DNA from: a virus
IMG/VR virus record: IMGVR_UViG_3300021963_000047
Span: 1 to 64,000 of that record
DNA length: 64,000 nucleotides
Reading direction: 5' to 3' (one strand)
A program made the translations under genes and the position numbers. This document shows, in pieces, positions 39,710-50,508 of this stretch. Below the pieces are notes generated by a model. It was not told the DNA's origin. It did no database searches and saw only the letters and a program-made list of their open reading frames with translations. The number at the start of each line of letters is the position of its first letter. Position 1 is the stretch's first letter.

Positions 39710-41748
39710 TGGCAAAAAAATTAACAACAGTACACAATAAACATCATGTTGCTACCCAGTTCTTGGAATCTGTTTCTGAGACTACAAATACTGCATATTA
39801 TGTTTTTGTCGGTGATCAATATGATAGATCTTCTGTAAGAGAAATATCAGAATCAGATAGAGACATTATCATTGATACGTATCAAAATATGATAATGGGT
39901 AAAAGAGTTACGCCATCTGACATCAAATTAGGAATTAGAAATATTCCATATGTTTCTAATACAAAATATGATATGTATGATGATCAAGATCAATATCTAT
40001 CAATAAAAAACTATTATGTTGTTGTTAATGCTTCATCATACTATCACGTTTATAAATGCTTAGATAATAATGGAAATACGTATTCTACCATTACACCAGA
40101 TATATCTCATATATCTGGTGCTAATACAGAATTATATGAAACTTCAGATGGTTATAGATGGAAATATCTATTTTCTATAAGCTCTTCAGCAAAAAATAAA
40201 TTTGCTACAGATGATTATTTTCCAATAGTTGCAAATACTTCAGTTACAAGCAGTGCAGTAGATGGTTCAATCAATCTAATTAAAGTTATAGATGGCGGAA
40301 AAAGATATGACAATTATTTAGAAGGAACATTTAGTACTTCACATATTAAAATAAATGGTAATTCAGTATTATATGAAATTTCAAATTCTAATATTAATAC
40401 TACAAATACTTTTTATTCTAACTGTTTAATATATCTTAGCTCAGGTACAGGTATAGGACAATATAGAAAGATTGTTGACTACTTTACAAATTCTAATGGA
40501 AATTATATTGTAGTTAATAGTGAATTTACCACAGTACCTACCAATGGTACTGAATGGGAAATATATCCATATGTTAAAATAGTTGGTTCTGGGCAAACTA
40601 TTAATGCTGTCGCCAGAGCAATTGTGAATTCTAGTTCTTCTAATAGTATTCATAAGATTGAAATCTTAGATCCTGGAAAAAATTATAATTATCATGATTC
40701 AACTATAGAAGTATCATCTGTTGTTTCTACATCAGAAAATTTTAGACAAGCAAATGTTAGATCAATATATTCACCGCCAGGTGGTCATGGTTCTAGCATT
40801 GAAAATGAATTATATTGTAAAAATATGATCATAAGTGTTGAATTTGCAAACAGTGAAAGCAATACTATTTTAACAACAAATAAATTTAATCAAGTAGGTT
40901 TACTAAAAGATCCTCTTTTTACTAATGTACAATTAAATTTGGATAATGTTGTTGGTACTTTTACTCCAGATGAAAAAATAGTTAAGATAAATCCAATAAG
41001 AATTAATACTAATGCAATTAGCAATTCTACTTCTAATATAACATGCAATTCTGCTGCTTTTAATACGCAGTTACAAGCAGGTGATACAATCTATCTTAGA
41101 ACTAGTGATAGTACTGAACACTTTATTCATACTGTTAATAGTATTGTTAATTCTACAGTTATAACATTGACTACAAATACTTCAATTACATCAAATAATG
41201 TATGGATATATTTGGCAAACGTTTCATCTAATGGTTATCTTAGCGATATAAAAACCGCTAATTCTATTTTATTATCAAATGTACAAGGAATATTCCAGAC
41301 AGATGATACTGTTGTTGGTTTGCAGTCTGGTACAGTTGGTACTGTAACTACAATTTATAGAAATGACGTAGCAAAAGGATTTAATACCTTTATACAACTT
41401 GGCAAATTTGTTGGTAACTTAGTTTCTGGAACTTTTACTGAAAATGAAATAATATATCAAGGCAACTTAACTGCCGCAAACGCTACTCTTCACTCTGTAA
41501 TAAATACATCTAGTAACGGTATTCTTCTTTATGTAAGTAACACTGTTGGATCATTTTCATTTGGTAATGTCGGAAATGTATCTTTCACTGTTACAGGAAA
41601 TGATAGTTTAGCTGTAGCGCATGTGTCTAATTCATATCCTGGAGAATTGGTATATGGCTCTGGCGAAGTATTATATCTTAATAATATTGAAGCCGTTGAA
41701 AGAGAAGAAACACAAAAAGAAGTATTTAAAATAATTTTTGAATTTTAA
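39709..41748 (+). CDS. gp8: gp8-like baseplate wedge protein
   Basis: 679 aa. YYVFVGDQYDRSS, YDMYDDQDQYLSIKNYYVVVNASSYYHVYKCLDNNG and DGYRWKYLFSIS match T4 gp8. Inserted Asn/Ser/Thr-rich beta segments follow (about 200-640), longer than T4 gp8. It forms wedge contacts with gp6, gp7 and gp10. The gene overlaps the gp7 stop (AATGG). Confidence 0.8.
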   Translation: MAKKLTTVHNKHHVATQFLESVSETTNTAYYVFVGDQYDRSSVREISESDRDIIIDTYQNMIMGKRVTPSDIKLGIRNIPYVSNTKYDMYDDQDQYLSIKNYYVVVNASSYYHVYKCLDNNGNTYSTITPDISHISGANTELYETSDGYRWKYLFSISSSAKNKFATDDYFPIVANTSVTSSAVDGSINLIKVIDGGKRYDNYLEGTFSTSHIKINGNSVLYEISNSNINTTNTFYSNCLIYLSSGTGIGQYRKIVDYFTNSNGNYIVVNSEFTTVPTNGTEWEIYPYVKIVGSGQTINAVARAIVNSSSSNSIHKIEILDPGKNYNYHDSTIEVSSVVSTSENFRQANVRSIYSPPGGHGSSIENELYCKNMIISVEFANSESNTILTTNKFNQVGLLKDPLFTNVQLNLDNVVGTFTPDEKIVKINPIRINTNAISNSTSNITCNSAAFNTQLQAGDTIYLRTSDSTEHFIHTVNSIVNSTVITLTTNTSITSNNVWIYLANVSSNGYLSDIKTANSILLSNVQGIFQTDDTVVGLQSGTVGTVTTIYRNDVAKGFNTFIQLGKFVGNLVSGTFTENEIIYQGNLTAANATLHSVINTSSNGILLYVSNTVGSFSFGNVGNVSFTVTGNDSLAVAHVSNSYPGELVYGSGEVLYLNNIEAVEREETQKEVFKIIFEF

Positions 41749-41757
41749 GGGGTTTAG

Positions 41758-44700
41758 ATGGCTATCGAGAAAGATCTTAACGTATCTCCATATTTTGATG
41801 ACTACGATGAGGCAAAGAATTTTCACAGAGTTCTTTTCAAGCCGGGCGTCTCTGTACAAGTTAGAGAACTAAACCAACTTCAAGCTATTCTTCAAAATCA
41901 AGTTGAAAGATTTGGTAACAATATCTATAAAAGAGGAACAATCATCGATGGTTGTTCATTCTCTTTTGATGATACAATTAGATATGTCAAGCTTTTAGAT
42001 AACGATTTTTTTGGTGTTCCAGTCAATATAAGTGTTTTAAACAATCCAAGTTTTAGAGTTAAGAACTCTAACAATGTACTATCTACTATAGTAAATGTTT
42101 CTGATGGTTATGAGTCTACAGATCCTGATTTAAAAACTTTATATATTCGTTATAGAAATGCTGGAGATAGCGGTTCAGAATATTCATATGACCCAAATCA
42201 GATTTTAACTGTTTATCATAAAAATAAAAGACTTGGTGATATTACAGTCAATAATGGTGGTCTTAATTTTTCTAATTCAGATACATTAGTAATCACACCA
42301 CAGATAGCAGTAAATGTTACATCCGGATCATTTACAAACGGTCAGTATATAACTGATACAACAAATGGTGCCAATCTACAAATTATTGGTGTCGATACAA
42401 CAACATATTCTTCCAATAATTGGGTACTTTTAAAACTAAAACCATTAGATTCGGTTTTAGCCAATGCAGATGCTACTGCCAATCTTTGGACAGTAGGTGT
42501 TGGTAATGAAGTAACAACTAATACAACTGTAGCTACAGTCATAAGCAAATTTGGTGATTCTGCTGTAGGTTATGTAAGAACTACAGCAGCAGGAAAAGTT
42601 ACTAGTGCAATTCTAACTGCTAGAGGAAGTGGTTATGAACATGTTCCAACAGTTAGATTAAGATCTATAGGCAATCCTTCTGGCCTTACAACATTAGATC
42701 TTGAAGCTAGAAATTATTATACTAAACTTGTTGTTGCTGATGGTGCTACAGCTGTTGGCAACAGTTATCAATTTGGTGTTAGTGAAGGAATTATATATCA
42801 AAAAGGTCATTTCATAAGAGTTGAACCTCAGAGCATTATTGTTTCTAAATATAATAATGTTCCAAACAATGTTTCTGTTGTATTTGAAACTACAGAAGAT
42901 ATTATTAACTCTAACATTGATACTTCTCTATTAGATAATGCTCTTGGTACTGAAAACGAAACTGCTCCTGGCGCAGATAGATTAAAACTTACAGCAAACC
43001 TTGTTGTACAGGCTACATCAAACGCTGAAGCTAATGCAGAGACTTATATATTAACAAGTTTCTCTGAAGGTTATCCATTCAGACAAAATCAATTTACTGC
43101 TTTCAATTCTATAAATGATGAAATGGCAGAAAGAACAAATGATCAATCAGGCAACTTTGTTCTAGATCCATTTGCCATGACAACGCGTTCACCAGCAAAT
43201 ACTGCATACGAAGGAAATACTTTTTCTATTGTTGTTGATCCGGGAAGAGCTTATATTAGTGGTTATAGAGTAGCTACAAAATCAAACTTTGTATTGGATG
43301 TCCCTAAGTCATTAGATACAATGACTGCTAATGTTAATATAAGCTTGAATTATGGAAACTATATTAGAGTTTCTGATGTAGCTGGTTTATTTCAGTTTAA
43401 TACCGGTTCTATAGTTAAACTATATAATGCTGCTAAAGATTATATTGCAAACTCTGATTTAGCAACAGGTGAATCAATAACACCTGCAGGAACTAATATT
43501 GGTCAGGCAAGAGTTAGATCTCTAGTATTAGAAAATGGAGTAGCTGGTACATCTTCAGCTATATATAGATTATATCTTTTCCAAGTTGATATCTATCCCG
43601 GTTATAATTTTAAAGACGCAAGAAGCGTTTATTATGATGGTTCAATTAAGGGTATTGCTGATATCATACTTGAATATGATCCTACATCAAATAGTAATAT
43701 TGCTGTAGCAAAAGACAGTAAGAACGGCAAATTAGTATTTAATACAAATAGAACAATTAAAAATGCTAATAATGTAAGATACACATATAGAACAGTATCA
43801 TCTAATACTGCTATGAGTGGTAATGGTACTGCAACGATCTCATATACTAGTATTGCTGATGAGTTCTTTCCATATTCATCACCACTAAGTGTTTCTGATT
43901 TACAATCACTATACGTTGCTCCAGCAGGTCAAGGTTTCAAGAGCAATGTTGCTATTACAGGCACTGTGACTGCAACCACTACTTCACCGAACTTAGTTGG
44001 TTCTTCAACTACATTTATAACAGATTTAAGAATTGGCGATTATATCTACGTATATTCTAATACAACTAGTTATGATATTAAGTTAGTAACAAATATAGTT
44101 AATAATACTCTTATTATTGTAGATTCAAATGTATCATTTGCAAACACTACTAGTTATATTAAGAGATACTACCCACAATATATTCCAATACCATTTGGCA
44201 CAAGAGATGGTCTAACAGCAAACGTAGATGCTAATAGCAATATCTTGACTATTAGTTTAGGCAGTGCTATAGAAACACCTTCAAATAATCATACAATTGT
44301 AGCTTATAACGTAGAAAGAATTGGTGCAGCAGCTGGAACTAAGACAGCAAGTAGAAATAATCTTGTAAAGATTAGTACAGCAAATAATACTGCGAATACA
44401 ATTGGACCTTGGTATCTTGGTGTAAAAGATATAATTAGACTTAGAAAAGTTTATAAGTCTAATAGTAGTACAGTTAATACTAATAGCACAGATGTTACTG
44501 ACTATTTCTATATCGATCATAATCATAATGAAGATTATATTGATAATGGTTGGTTATATCTAAATCCTAAAGTAAACTTTTCTCTAGCAAATACTGATTG
44601 GTTACTTGTTGAATTTGATAGAGCTAATACTTCAGTAAGTGGTTATTATACTTCTGTATCTTATTTAACTGCAAATGCTGAACAGATTGCAGTTAATGAT

Positions 44701-45462
44701 TCTAAAGCTTTAGCTAACTTGAATACAAGTATGCATACTATGGAAGTTCCTGAATTTTTCACAAATGAAAATAAGTATTATGATATGTTAAAGTGTTTTG
44801 ATTTTAGACCACACTCTAATAATAATGCAAACTTAACATCTAATGCTTCATTGGCTACAATTAATCCGGAAGAATTAAATGCAAATAATCTATTTGCAAA
44901 TACAGAATATCGTTTTCCGTTGCCAGATAGTAGATTAACTGCTCAAGTAGAATACTACACTGGAAGAACTGATACAGTTAGAGTTAATAAAAATAATACT
45001 ATAACTGTAACTGAAGGTATAAGCAATGGTGGTCTAACAACAACTGGAAGAACTAGAGATAGTATAAAGATTGGAAATGTAAGAGTACCACCATATCCTT
45101 CTATTCCAGAAAATCCTTCTACTCAATTGCAAGAAATTTTAGATAAGCAAATTGCTAGTGAAAATTTTGTCTTTAATAGAATAGTAGATAGAACTATCTC
45201 TAGACAAATGGATATTACTTCTCAAGCAAAAGCTTATAATATGAAAGATATTGGTAGATTGGATCGTCGTATTCAAAATCTAGAATATACAGTAAGTCTT
45301 TCATTAGCAGAAAGTAATCTTAAAAATAAAGTAATTCCAAGTTCTATTGCTCCTGAAATTAATAGATTTAAATTTGGTTTCTTTATTGATGACTTCTCCA
45401 ATAAAAACTTTACTGAAGAGAAAGATCCAGAATATTCTGCAACGTTGGATATAAGAAAGTAA
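41758..45462 (+). CDS. DUF4815-type large baseplate/fibre-network protein
   Basis: 1234 aa. The first 80 residues (LNVSPYFDDYDEAKNFHRVLFKPGVSVQVRELNQLQAILQNQVERFG) are the DUF4815 hallmark, found in marine T4-like phages at the site of T4 gp9/gp10. Beta-rich repeats follow and a helical region near the C-terminus (QLQEILDKQIASENF, KDIGRLDRRIQNLEYTVSLSLAESN) may form a trimeric stalk. Expected location: baseplate periphery, attaching long fibres. Confidence 0.8.
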   Translation: MAIEKDLNVSPYFDDYDEAKNFHRVLFKPGVSVQVRELNQLQAILQNQVERFGNNIYKRGTIIDGCSFSFDDTIRYVKLLDNDFFGVPVNISVLNNPSFRVKNSNNVLSTIVNVSDGYESTDPDLKTLYIRYRNAGDSGSEYSYDPNQILTVYHKNKRLGDITVNNGGLNFSNSDTLVITPQIAVNVTSGSFTNGQYITDTTNGANLQIIGVDTTTYSSNNWVLLKLKPLDSVLANADATANLWTVGVGNEVTTNTTVATVISKFGDSAVGYVRTTAAGKVTSAILTARGSGYEHVPTVRLRSIGNPSGLTTLDLEARNYYTKLVVADGATAVGNSYQFGVSEGIIYQKGHFIRVEPQSIIVSKYNNVPNNVSVVFETTEDIINSNIDTSLLDNALGTENETAPGADRLKLTANLVVQATSNAEANAETYILTSFSEGYPFRQNQFTAFNSINDEMAERTNDQSGNFVLDPFAMTTRSPANTAYEGNTFSIVVDPGRAYISGYRVATKSNFVLDVPKSLDTMTANVNISLNYGNYIRVSDVAGLFQFNTGSIVKLYNAAKDYIANSDLATGESITPAGTNIGQARVRSLVLENGVAGTSSAIYRLYLFQVDIYPGYNFKDARSVYYDGSIKGIADIILEYDPTSNSNIAVAKDSKNGKLVFNTNRTIKNANNVRYTYRTVSSNTAMSGNGTATISYTSIADEFFPYSSPLSVSDLQSLYVAPAGQGFKSNVAITGTVTATTTSPNLVGSSTTFITDLRIGDYIYVYSNTTSYDIKLVTNIVNNTLIIVDSNVSFANTTSYIKRYYPQYIPIPFGTRDGLTANVDANSNILTISLGSAIETPSNNHTIVAYNVERIGAAAGTKTASRNNLVKISTANNTANTIGPWYLGVKDIIRLRKVYKSNSSTVNTNSTDVTDYFYIDHNHNEDYIDNGWLYLNPKVNFSLANTDWLLVEFDRANTSVSGYYTSVSYLTANAEQIAVNDSKALANLNTSMHTMEVPEFFTNENKYYDMLKCFDFRPHSNNNANLTSNASLATINPEELNANNLFANTEYRFPLPDSRLTAQVEYYTGRTDTVRVNKNNTITVTEGISNGGLTTTGRTRDSIKIGNVRVPPYPSIPENPSTQLQEILDKQIASENFVFNRIVDRTISRQMDITSQAKAYNMKDIGRLDRRIQNLEYTVSLSLAESNLKNKVIPSSIAPEINRFKFGFFIDDFSNKNFTEEKDPEYSATLDIRK

Positions 45463-45500
45463 ATAGGAATAATCAATGAATATTTTTAAGGTAAGAAACT

Positions 45501-45962
45501 ATGTTATATCCGCTTAGAGAGAATTTTTATATAACTGTTGATGGCGATACAGAGCCAGCATATCAAGAGTTTCAAATAGTTTCTCAGCCTATAGCTACTT
45601 ACATTTATGTACCACCTACAACTGGAACTGGTGTAGGTGGTACTGGTGTAGGTGGTACTGGTGTTATAACAACAGGTACTGGTGGTACAGATTGGACTGG
45701 AACTGGTGTAGGTGGTACTGGTGTTGGAACTGGCGTAGGTGGAACCGGTGTTGGAACCGGTGTTGGAACTGGTGTGGGTGTAGATTATCCAGAATTTGGC
45801 GATGGATATGACGATGACGATGATGATGACGATGATGATGCACCATGCACAGGAGATACTGATACAACTGGTGATACATGTACTTGCGCTGATGCCGAAG
45901 ATGATGACGATGACGATGATGATGACGGTGACGATGATGATGGCGATGATGATGGCGAGTGA
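45501..45962 (+). CDS. Gly-Thr-Val repeat and poly-Asp protein
   Basis: 153 aa. The N-terminal 40 residues are ordinary (LYPLRENFYITVDGD). Then a collagen-like but proline-free tract made of GTGVGG-type repeats (about 41-95), an acidic run with ten consecutive Asp (104-113), a Cys island with CTGD and CTCAD, and further Asp runs to the end. Probably secreted from the folded core as a flexible, calcium- or cation-binding arm. A tiny frame ATG 45477 to TAG precedes it. Family unknown. Confidence 0.65.
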   Translation: MLYPLRENFYITVDGDTEPAYQEFQIVSQPIATYIYVPPTTGTGVGGTGVGGTGVITTGTGGTDWTGTGVGGTGVGTGVGGTGVGTGVGTGVGVDYPEFGDGYDDDDDDDDDDAPCTGDTDTTGDTCTCADAEDDDDDDDDDGDDDDGDDDGE

Positions 45963-46007
45963 TTTGAAGCTAAATAAGATAAAGTACATTTCGGAGAAAT
46001 TAAAACA

Positions 46008-48761
46008 ATGGTAGCATTTAATAAACTTAAAAGAGCAAGCAGATTCAAACTCAATAAAGCTTCTCTAGAGTTTAGAAGTTATGGTTTAAAGCCAAATACT
46101 GTCTATAACTTTGTAGACGAGTATGGCAATGATCTGACGTCACATACACAACAAGTGAAAAAAGGTGAAAACTATAACGCAGTTTTTAGTTACTACCAAG
46201 CAAATGAAAGATCACCAAACTTAGATTCTGATGGATACAATATTCCATATTCACATAGTGAGATTCACTATGAAATACTTTTTAATGATTACAATTACTC
46301 TGCTCTCAATACAAAAATAGATAATGTCATAGATATTGGAGAGCTTGGTGATCCATTAAAAACAGATGAAAATGGCATGCTAGCATTCTATTATTATCAT
46401 CCAGATAATAATAATCTAAGTGATGATCTTATTAAGAATACATCTTTAAAAGTTAATAGATATAAAGATTTCTTATTCAAGACTTATAAGTTGACACTTC
46501 CAGATGGAACACATACTGTTAATATTAACCCTGGTAAGAAACTTGTAAAAAGTAAAAATATCGATAACACTGATAATTCTACATTTACGGAAAAGATTTC
46601 TGCGGCAGAAAAAGCATCATTTAGTTTAGCACAAACGTTTTATATAGATGCAGATGCTGTCAATAATGCTACAGAAGTTTTTATTAGCAGTATTGATTTA
46701 TTCTTTAAATCAAAATCAAGCGCAGATGCAACTACAACAGTTAGTGGTCTAGAAAAACCAGGATGTAGCATTACTATAGTACCAACAAAAGACAGAATAC
46801 CTATTATAGATGAAGCAGCATACATGCCATTTTCTAGACTTGAATATGGTTATATCGGTGTTGATCCTGATAATGCCACAGTTAAAACTAAATTTAGCTT
46901 TACAAATCTAGTCAATGTAAAAACAAATACAGAATACGCAGTTTTAATAAAGTTTGATGGCAATTCTAACTTTAAACTTTGGACTAGTACAGAAGGTCAA
47001 TATATACTAGGTACTACAAATAAGACAGCAGGACCTGCGGGCAAGTACATAGGAAACTATTATAGTTATTCTAGCTCTGGTAATAGTTGGATACCAAATA
47101 GTACAACTGATTTAAAATTTAATGTTAATATTGCTAGATTTGCTACAAATGGAACACCAATCAATGCAAATCTTTCTACGATTACAGTTAGAAATAATAG
47201 CAGAGAGTTCATTCACTTTAATGAATTAAGTTCTTCTGCAAAAGATTTTAAACATAATGAAAAAGTTTATCAAGTACAAGCAAATGCCACTGGTAATATT
47301 TCTGTAAGTAATACTTCTACAACTATTACTGGTAACGGAACTCTATTTGATAGCTATTTTGATCAAGGATCTGACTATGAATGGATTGTTATTCAGAACT
47401 CTAGTGGTCAGAATGAACTTAGAGAAGTTATTTCAGTAACTTCTAATACAGTATTAACCATCGACAGACCAACTAGCTTTACTAATACAGCTTGTAATTT
47501 TTATAAAGCTCCAGTAGCATGGGTAGAAGCAGTTAAGTCTTCACACTTAGATGGTGGAAAATCAAATATGCTCGTATTAGCATATTCACAAGCAAACAGT
47601 TCTCTCAAATTTTCTAACAATGGAACAATTTTTGGTTCAGTAAGTAATGCCTATGTAACCAATACACAATTGGTTGATATAAAAGTTAATGAAGCTTCTG
47701 CTGCATTGAATTTAATTAATCCTGCACAGGCTGAGTACAGCACTTATATTACATTCAATTACACATTAGATGCCGGTGGAAACACTGTATTAGATGCTAC
47801 ACCATTTAGTAAGAATGTAAGTAATTTTGTAAGCTACACTTTTACACCAGAAGATGCAGTAGTATTTCCTTCTAGATCAAATGAAATAGCTGCCATAGTT
47901 GCTAGTGGTAATTCTACAGTTTATGCAAACGATTATGGTAATTCAATTATACTTGAAATAACACCTACTATAGTAAATGATTTTGTTACTCCGAAAATAG
48001 GTTCTTTAAAAGATGTAGTGTTATCTAGATATGTCATTAATAATGATTATACAAATGAAAATACAAAGTATGGAAATGCATACAGCAAACATATCACTAC
48101 TAAAGTTAATTTAGAAGCAAATGTAGCAGCTGAAGATATTCTTGTATATCTGAATGCTTATAGACCAATCGGAACTGACATAAAAGTATTCGCAAAAATC
48201 TATAATAATCTAGATATTGAAGCTTTTGATGATAAAGATTGGACTCTATTGGAACAAAAGAGTAGCGCAAAAGATGCGTATTCAAAAAATATGAATGATA
48301 TTATTGAATACACTTATGGGTTTACTCAGTATCCAAATACAGACTTTACATCTGCTGGATATGTTTCAACAACAATAGATCAATCAAATGTGACTGGTAC
48401 AGGAACAACATTTACTACTGATTTTGCAGCTAATGATTTAGTTAAAATTTATCCAGCTTTATTCCCAAATACTTACATAGTTGGTGTTGTTAACAGCGTC
48501 TCAAATAGTACACTATTAACATTAAAAACACCAATAACTAATACCAGTATTACCGGTTCTGGATTAAAAATTGATAAGCTTGAATTTAAATATCAAGCAT
48601 TCAATAATATTACTACAGATAATGTAGTAAGATACTATAGTTCTAGTATGACAGAATTTGATAAGTTTAATAGTTTTAAACTTAAGATAGTATTCTTGTC
48701 AAGTAATAATTATAGTATTCCAATGGTACAAAGCATGAGAGCGGTAGCGGTTTCAACATGA
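46008..48761 (+). CDS. Large beta-rich structural protein next to the DUF4815 protein
   Basis: 917 aa. The N-terminus (LNKASLEFRSYGLKPNTVYNFVDEYGND) resembles domains associated with DUF4815 proteins; FSLAQTFYIDADAVNNATEVFISSIDLFFKSKS starts a jelly-roll-like region; the end includes TNIDKLEFKYQAF and a terminal membrane-like strand (SIPMVQSMRAVAVST). Position suggests it completes the baseplate/fibre hub. No T4 counterpart by sequence. Confidence 0.7.
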   Translation: MVAFNKLKRASRFKLNKASLEFRSYGLKPNTVYNFVDEYGNDLTSHTQQVKKGENYNAVFSYYQANERSPNLDSDGYNIPYSHSEIHYEILFNDYNYSALNTKIDNVIDIGELGDPLKTDENGMLAFYYYHPDNNNLSDDLIKNTSLKVNRYKDFLFKTYKLTLPDGTHTVNINPGKKLVKSKNIDNTDNSTFTEKISAAEKASFSLAQTFYIDADAVNNATEVFISSIDLFFKSKSSADATTTVSGLEKPGCSITIVPTKDRIPIIDEAAYMPFSRLEYGYIGVDPDNATVKTKFSFTNLVNVKTNTEYAVLIKFDGNSNFKLWTSTEGQYILGTTNKTAGPAGKYIGNYYSYSSSGNSWIPNSTTDLKFNVNIARFATNGTPINANLSTITVRNNSREFIHFNELSSSAKDFKHNEKVYQVQANATGNISVSNTSTTITGNGTLFDSYFDQGSDYEWIVIQNSSGQNELREVISVTSNTVLTIDRPTSFTNTACNFYKAPVAWVEAVKSSHLDGGKSNMLVLAYSQANSSLKFSNNGTIFGSVSNAYVTNTQLVDIKVNEASAALNLINPAQAEYSTYITFNYTLDAGGNTVLDATPFSKNVSNFVSYTFTPEDAVVFPSRSNEIAAIVASGNSTVYANDYGNSIILEITPTIVNDFVTPKIGSLKDVVLSRYVINNDYTNENTKYGNAYSKHITTKVNLEANVAAEDILVYLNAYRPIGTDIKVFAKIYNNLDIEAFDDKDWTLLEQKSSAKDAYSKNMNDIIEYTYGFTQYPNTDFTSAGYVSTTIDQSNVTGTGTTFTTDFAANDLVKIYPALFPNTYIVGVVNSVSNSTLLTLKTPITNTSITGSGLKIDKLEFKYQAFNNITTDNVVRYYSSSMTEFDKFNSFKLKIVFLSSNNYSIPMVQSMRAVAVST

Positions 48762-49000
48762 TACCAAAAAAAGGTAAAAAAAAGAAAAAGAATAATTTAA
48801 TAGCAACAAACATGCCGGGTTTTTATAAAAATAAGAATACCGGAATCATTATAAATAAAAATAAAAACGAATTAGCATTAGTAAAGAATGCCGTTAATAA
48901 TGCTAAACTCGCAAATGAAAGTAAAGAAAAAGTGGATAAGTTAGAAGATGAAGTTAAACAATTAAAAGAATTATTATTACAGGTCATAGAACGGAAATAA
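48758..49000 (+). CDS. 80-aa basic protein with C-terminal coiled coil
   Basis: Overlaps the previous stop (ATGA). A Lys-rich N-terminus (KKGKKKKKNN), then a helix with heptad spacing (VKNAVNNAKLANESKEKVDKLEDEVKQLKELLLQVIE). It may act as an oligomerising adaptor for fibres. No family recognised. Confidence 0.65.
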   Translation: MIPKKGKKKKKNNLIATNMPGFYKNKNTGIIINKNKNELALVKNAVNNAKLANESKEKVDKLEDEVKQLKELLLQVIERK

Positions 49001-49003
49001 TTT

Positions 49004-49900
49004 ATGTCTAAAACGTTATCTTCTATCAACACGGCTGCTGATACTTTTCAAAACTGGATTGATAGAACCAATAGCATTATTAGTTTAATCGATACAGAAG
49101 TTGTAACTGCAAATTCTACAGGAGCTCTTACTTCTGGCAATGGATTTGTTAATGGTTACTTCGGTGCCAATACTATTGTTGCAACTTATATTAAAGGTGG
49201 TAATGTTACAACAAATAGTGTTATAACATTTCAAACTAATACTACATTTAGTGCAAACGTTTTAATAAGTGAAAATCTTGTTGTAACTAATACTGTCAAT
49301 TTTGCTAATAGTTTATTGGTATCTGGTAACGTTACTCTATCAAACAGTATCAGTGTCACAGGTAATGCTACTTTATCTAATACTCTATTAGTTATTGGTT
49401 TAGCTAATGCTTCTGGTGGTTTAAACACTACAACTGCTAATGCTACATCATTAAATGTCGGCGCAAATATAAACATAACAACTTCAAATTTAAACATTGG
49501 TAATTCCAGTGTAAATGTATCATCAAATTCATCAATGATACAAATAGTTGGAAGTAATGTAGTTACTGTAAATTACTTAGCAAATCTTGCCACACAAAAT
49601 ACTGTAACTTTTACAGGTTTAACATCACAAATTCTAGATAGTATGGCTTTAGCAACAGTTAGATCTGCTGAATATATTATTTCAGCAAACAACAATACTG
49701 CTAATGCATATCAAATTTCTAAGATATTAGTTATACATGATGGTGCTACTGCTTATGTTACAGAATATGGCACAATATATACAAATACTGCAGTGGTAAC
49801 AATTAGCGCAGGCGCAAACGCTACTCATATGTTTGTAAACTGTACACCAGCTTCAACTAATACTACTGTTAAGTTTACTAGACTTGCATTAGGTGTATAA
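49004..49900 (+). CDS. Tail-fibre-like repeat protein
   Basis: 298 aa. After a short N-terminus, Asn/Ser/Thr-rich repeats with VTNTVNFANSLLVSGNVTLSNS pattern form a probable beta-helix shaft. The last 90 residues (MALATVRSAEYIISANN, GATAYVTEYGTIYTN) match a module that also occurs inside the 53146-56316 fibre. Likely a fibre of the baseplate. Confidence 0.7.
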   Translation: MSKTLSSINTAADTFQNWIDRTNSIISLIDTEVVTANSTGALTSGNGFVNGYFGANTIVATYIKGGNVTTNSVITFQTNTTFSANVLISENLVVTNTVNFANSLLVSGNVTLSNSISVTGNATLSNTLLVIGLANASGGLNTTTANATSLNVGANINITTSNLNIGNSSVNVSSNSSMIQIVGSNVVTVNYLANLATQNTVTFTGLTSQILDSMALATVRSAEYIISANNNTANAYQISKILVIHDGATAYVTEYGTIYTNTAVVTISAGANATHMFVNCTPASTNTTVKFTRLALGV

Positions 49901-49902
49901 AA

Positions 49903-50232
49903 ATGGCAACAAAAGCAAACTTAGTAATAGATCAAGGAACAACATATACTACAGATCTAAATCTAACAGATGAAAACGGTGATCCTTTAGTTCTTTCTGG
50001 TTATACTGCAAATTCACAGATTAGAAAACACTATACTTCATCAAATTCTGTAGTCTTTTCTACTTCAATAAATGCAGTCGCTGGTATTATAACTCTATCA
50101 TTAACTGCAAATCAAACCGCCAATATGGCCAGTGGTAGATATGTCTATGATGTAGAGCTTACCGATGCATCAAATAGTGTTTCTAGAATTGTAGAAGGCA
50201 TAGTAACTGTAACACCACAGGTAACTAGATAA
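49903..50232 (+). CDS. 109-aa BppU-like fibre-associated domain protein
   Basis: KANLVIDQGTTYTTDLNLTDENGDPLVLSGYTANSQIRKHYTS is typical of the small beta-sandwich proteins that attach at baseplates and fibres in marine phages (BppU N-terminal-like). It starts 2 bases after the previous stop. Function as an adaptor is inferred. Confidence 0.6.
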   Translation: MATKANLVIDQGTTYTTDLNLTDENGDPLVLSGYTANSQIRKHYTSSNSVVFSTSINAVAGIITLSLTANQTANMASGRYVYDVELTDASNSVSRIVEGIVTVTPQVTR

Positions 50233-50498
50233 TGGTTAATATAGTTGTTTCTTCTAAGAAAGCTATAAGAGTAACAGCCAATACGACTGGAGAAGTTATT
50301 CAGTCTTCTACTCCAGTCACTTTAAAAAATACAACAAAATTTTCTGCTGGTAGATTGGATCAGTTAGCAGATGTTTCTGAGCCAACAACACCAGAAGATG
50401 GTTCTACTTTAGTATATAATGCTAGTACAGACACATATGAAGTTAAAAAAGTTAATTTAGGTGAGGTTGAAGGTGATCTTAACGGTGGAACGTTCTAA
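50232..50498 (+). CDS. 88-aa fibre-module protein ending LNGGTF
   Basis: Overlaps the previous stop. LDQLADVSEPTTPEDGSTLVYNASTDTYEVKKV ends with LNGGTF, a motif that recurs as LDGGSF at the C-terminus of the fibre at 50539. Probably a small trimerising or terminal module. Confidence 0.6.
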   Translation: MVNIVVSSKKAIRVTANTTGEVIQSSTPVTLKNTTKFSAGRLDQLADVSEPTTPEDGSTLVYNASTDTYEVKKVNLGEVEGDLNGGTF

Positions 50499-50500
50499 AA

Positions 50501-50508
50501 TATAAATA
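50501..50508 (+). promoter_or_regulatory. Late promoter box TATAAATA before fibre gene
   Basis: Perfect box in the short gap before the 676-aa fibre, with predicted start near 50514 and AAAGGA before the ATG. Confidence 0.65.

Noticed and set aside
45600-45960. Possible CRISPR array or minisatellite in the repeat tract
   Set aside because: The repeats are short, irregular and coding; there are no equal spacers.
45504-45989. 161-aa minus-strand frame opposite the GTGVG/Asp gene
   Set aside because: Ile/Thr/Val low-complexity mirror of Asp and Gly repeats; no start signal.
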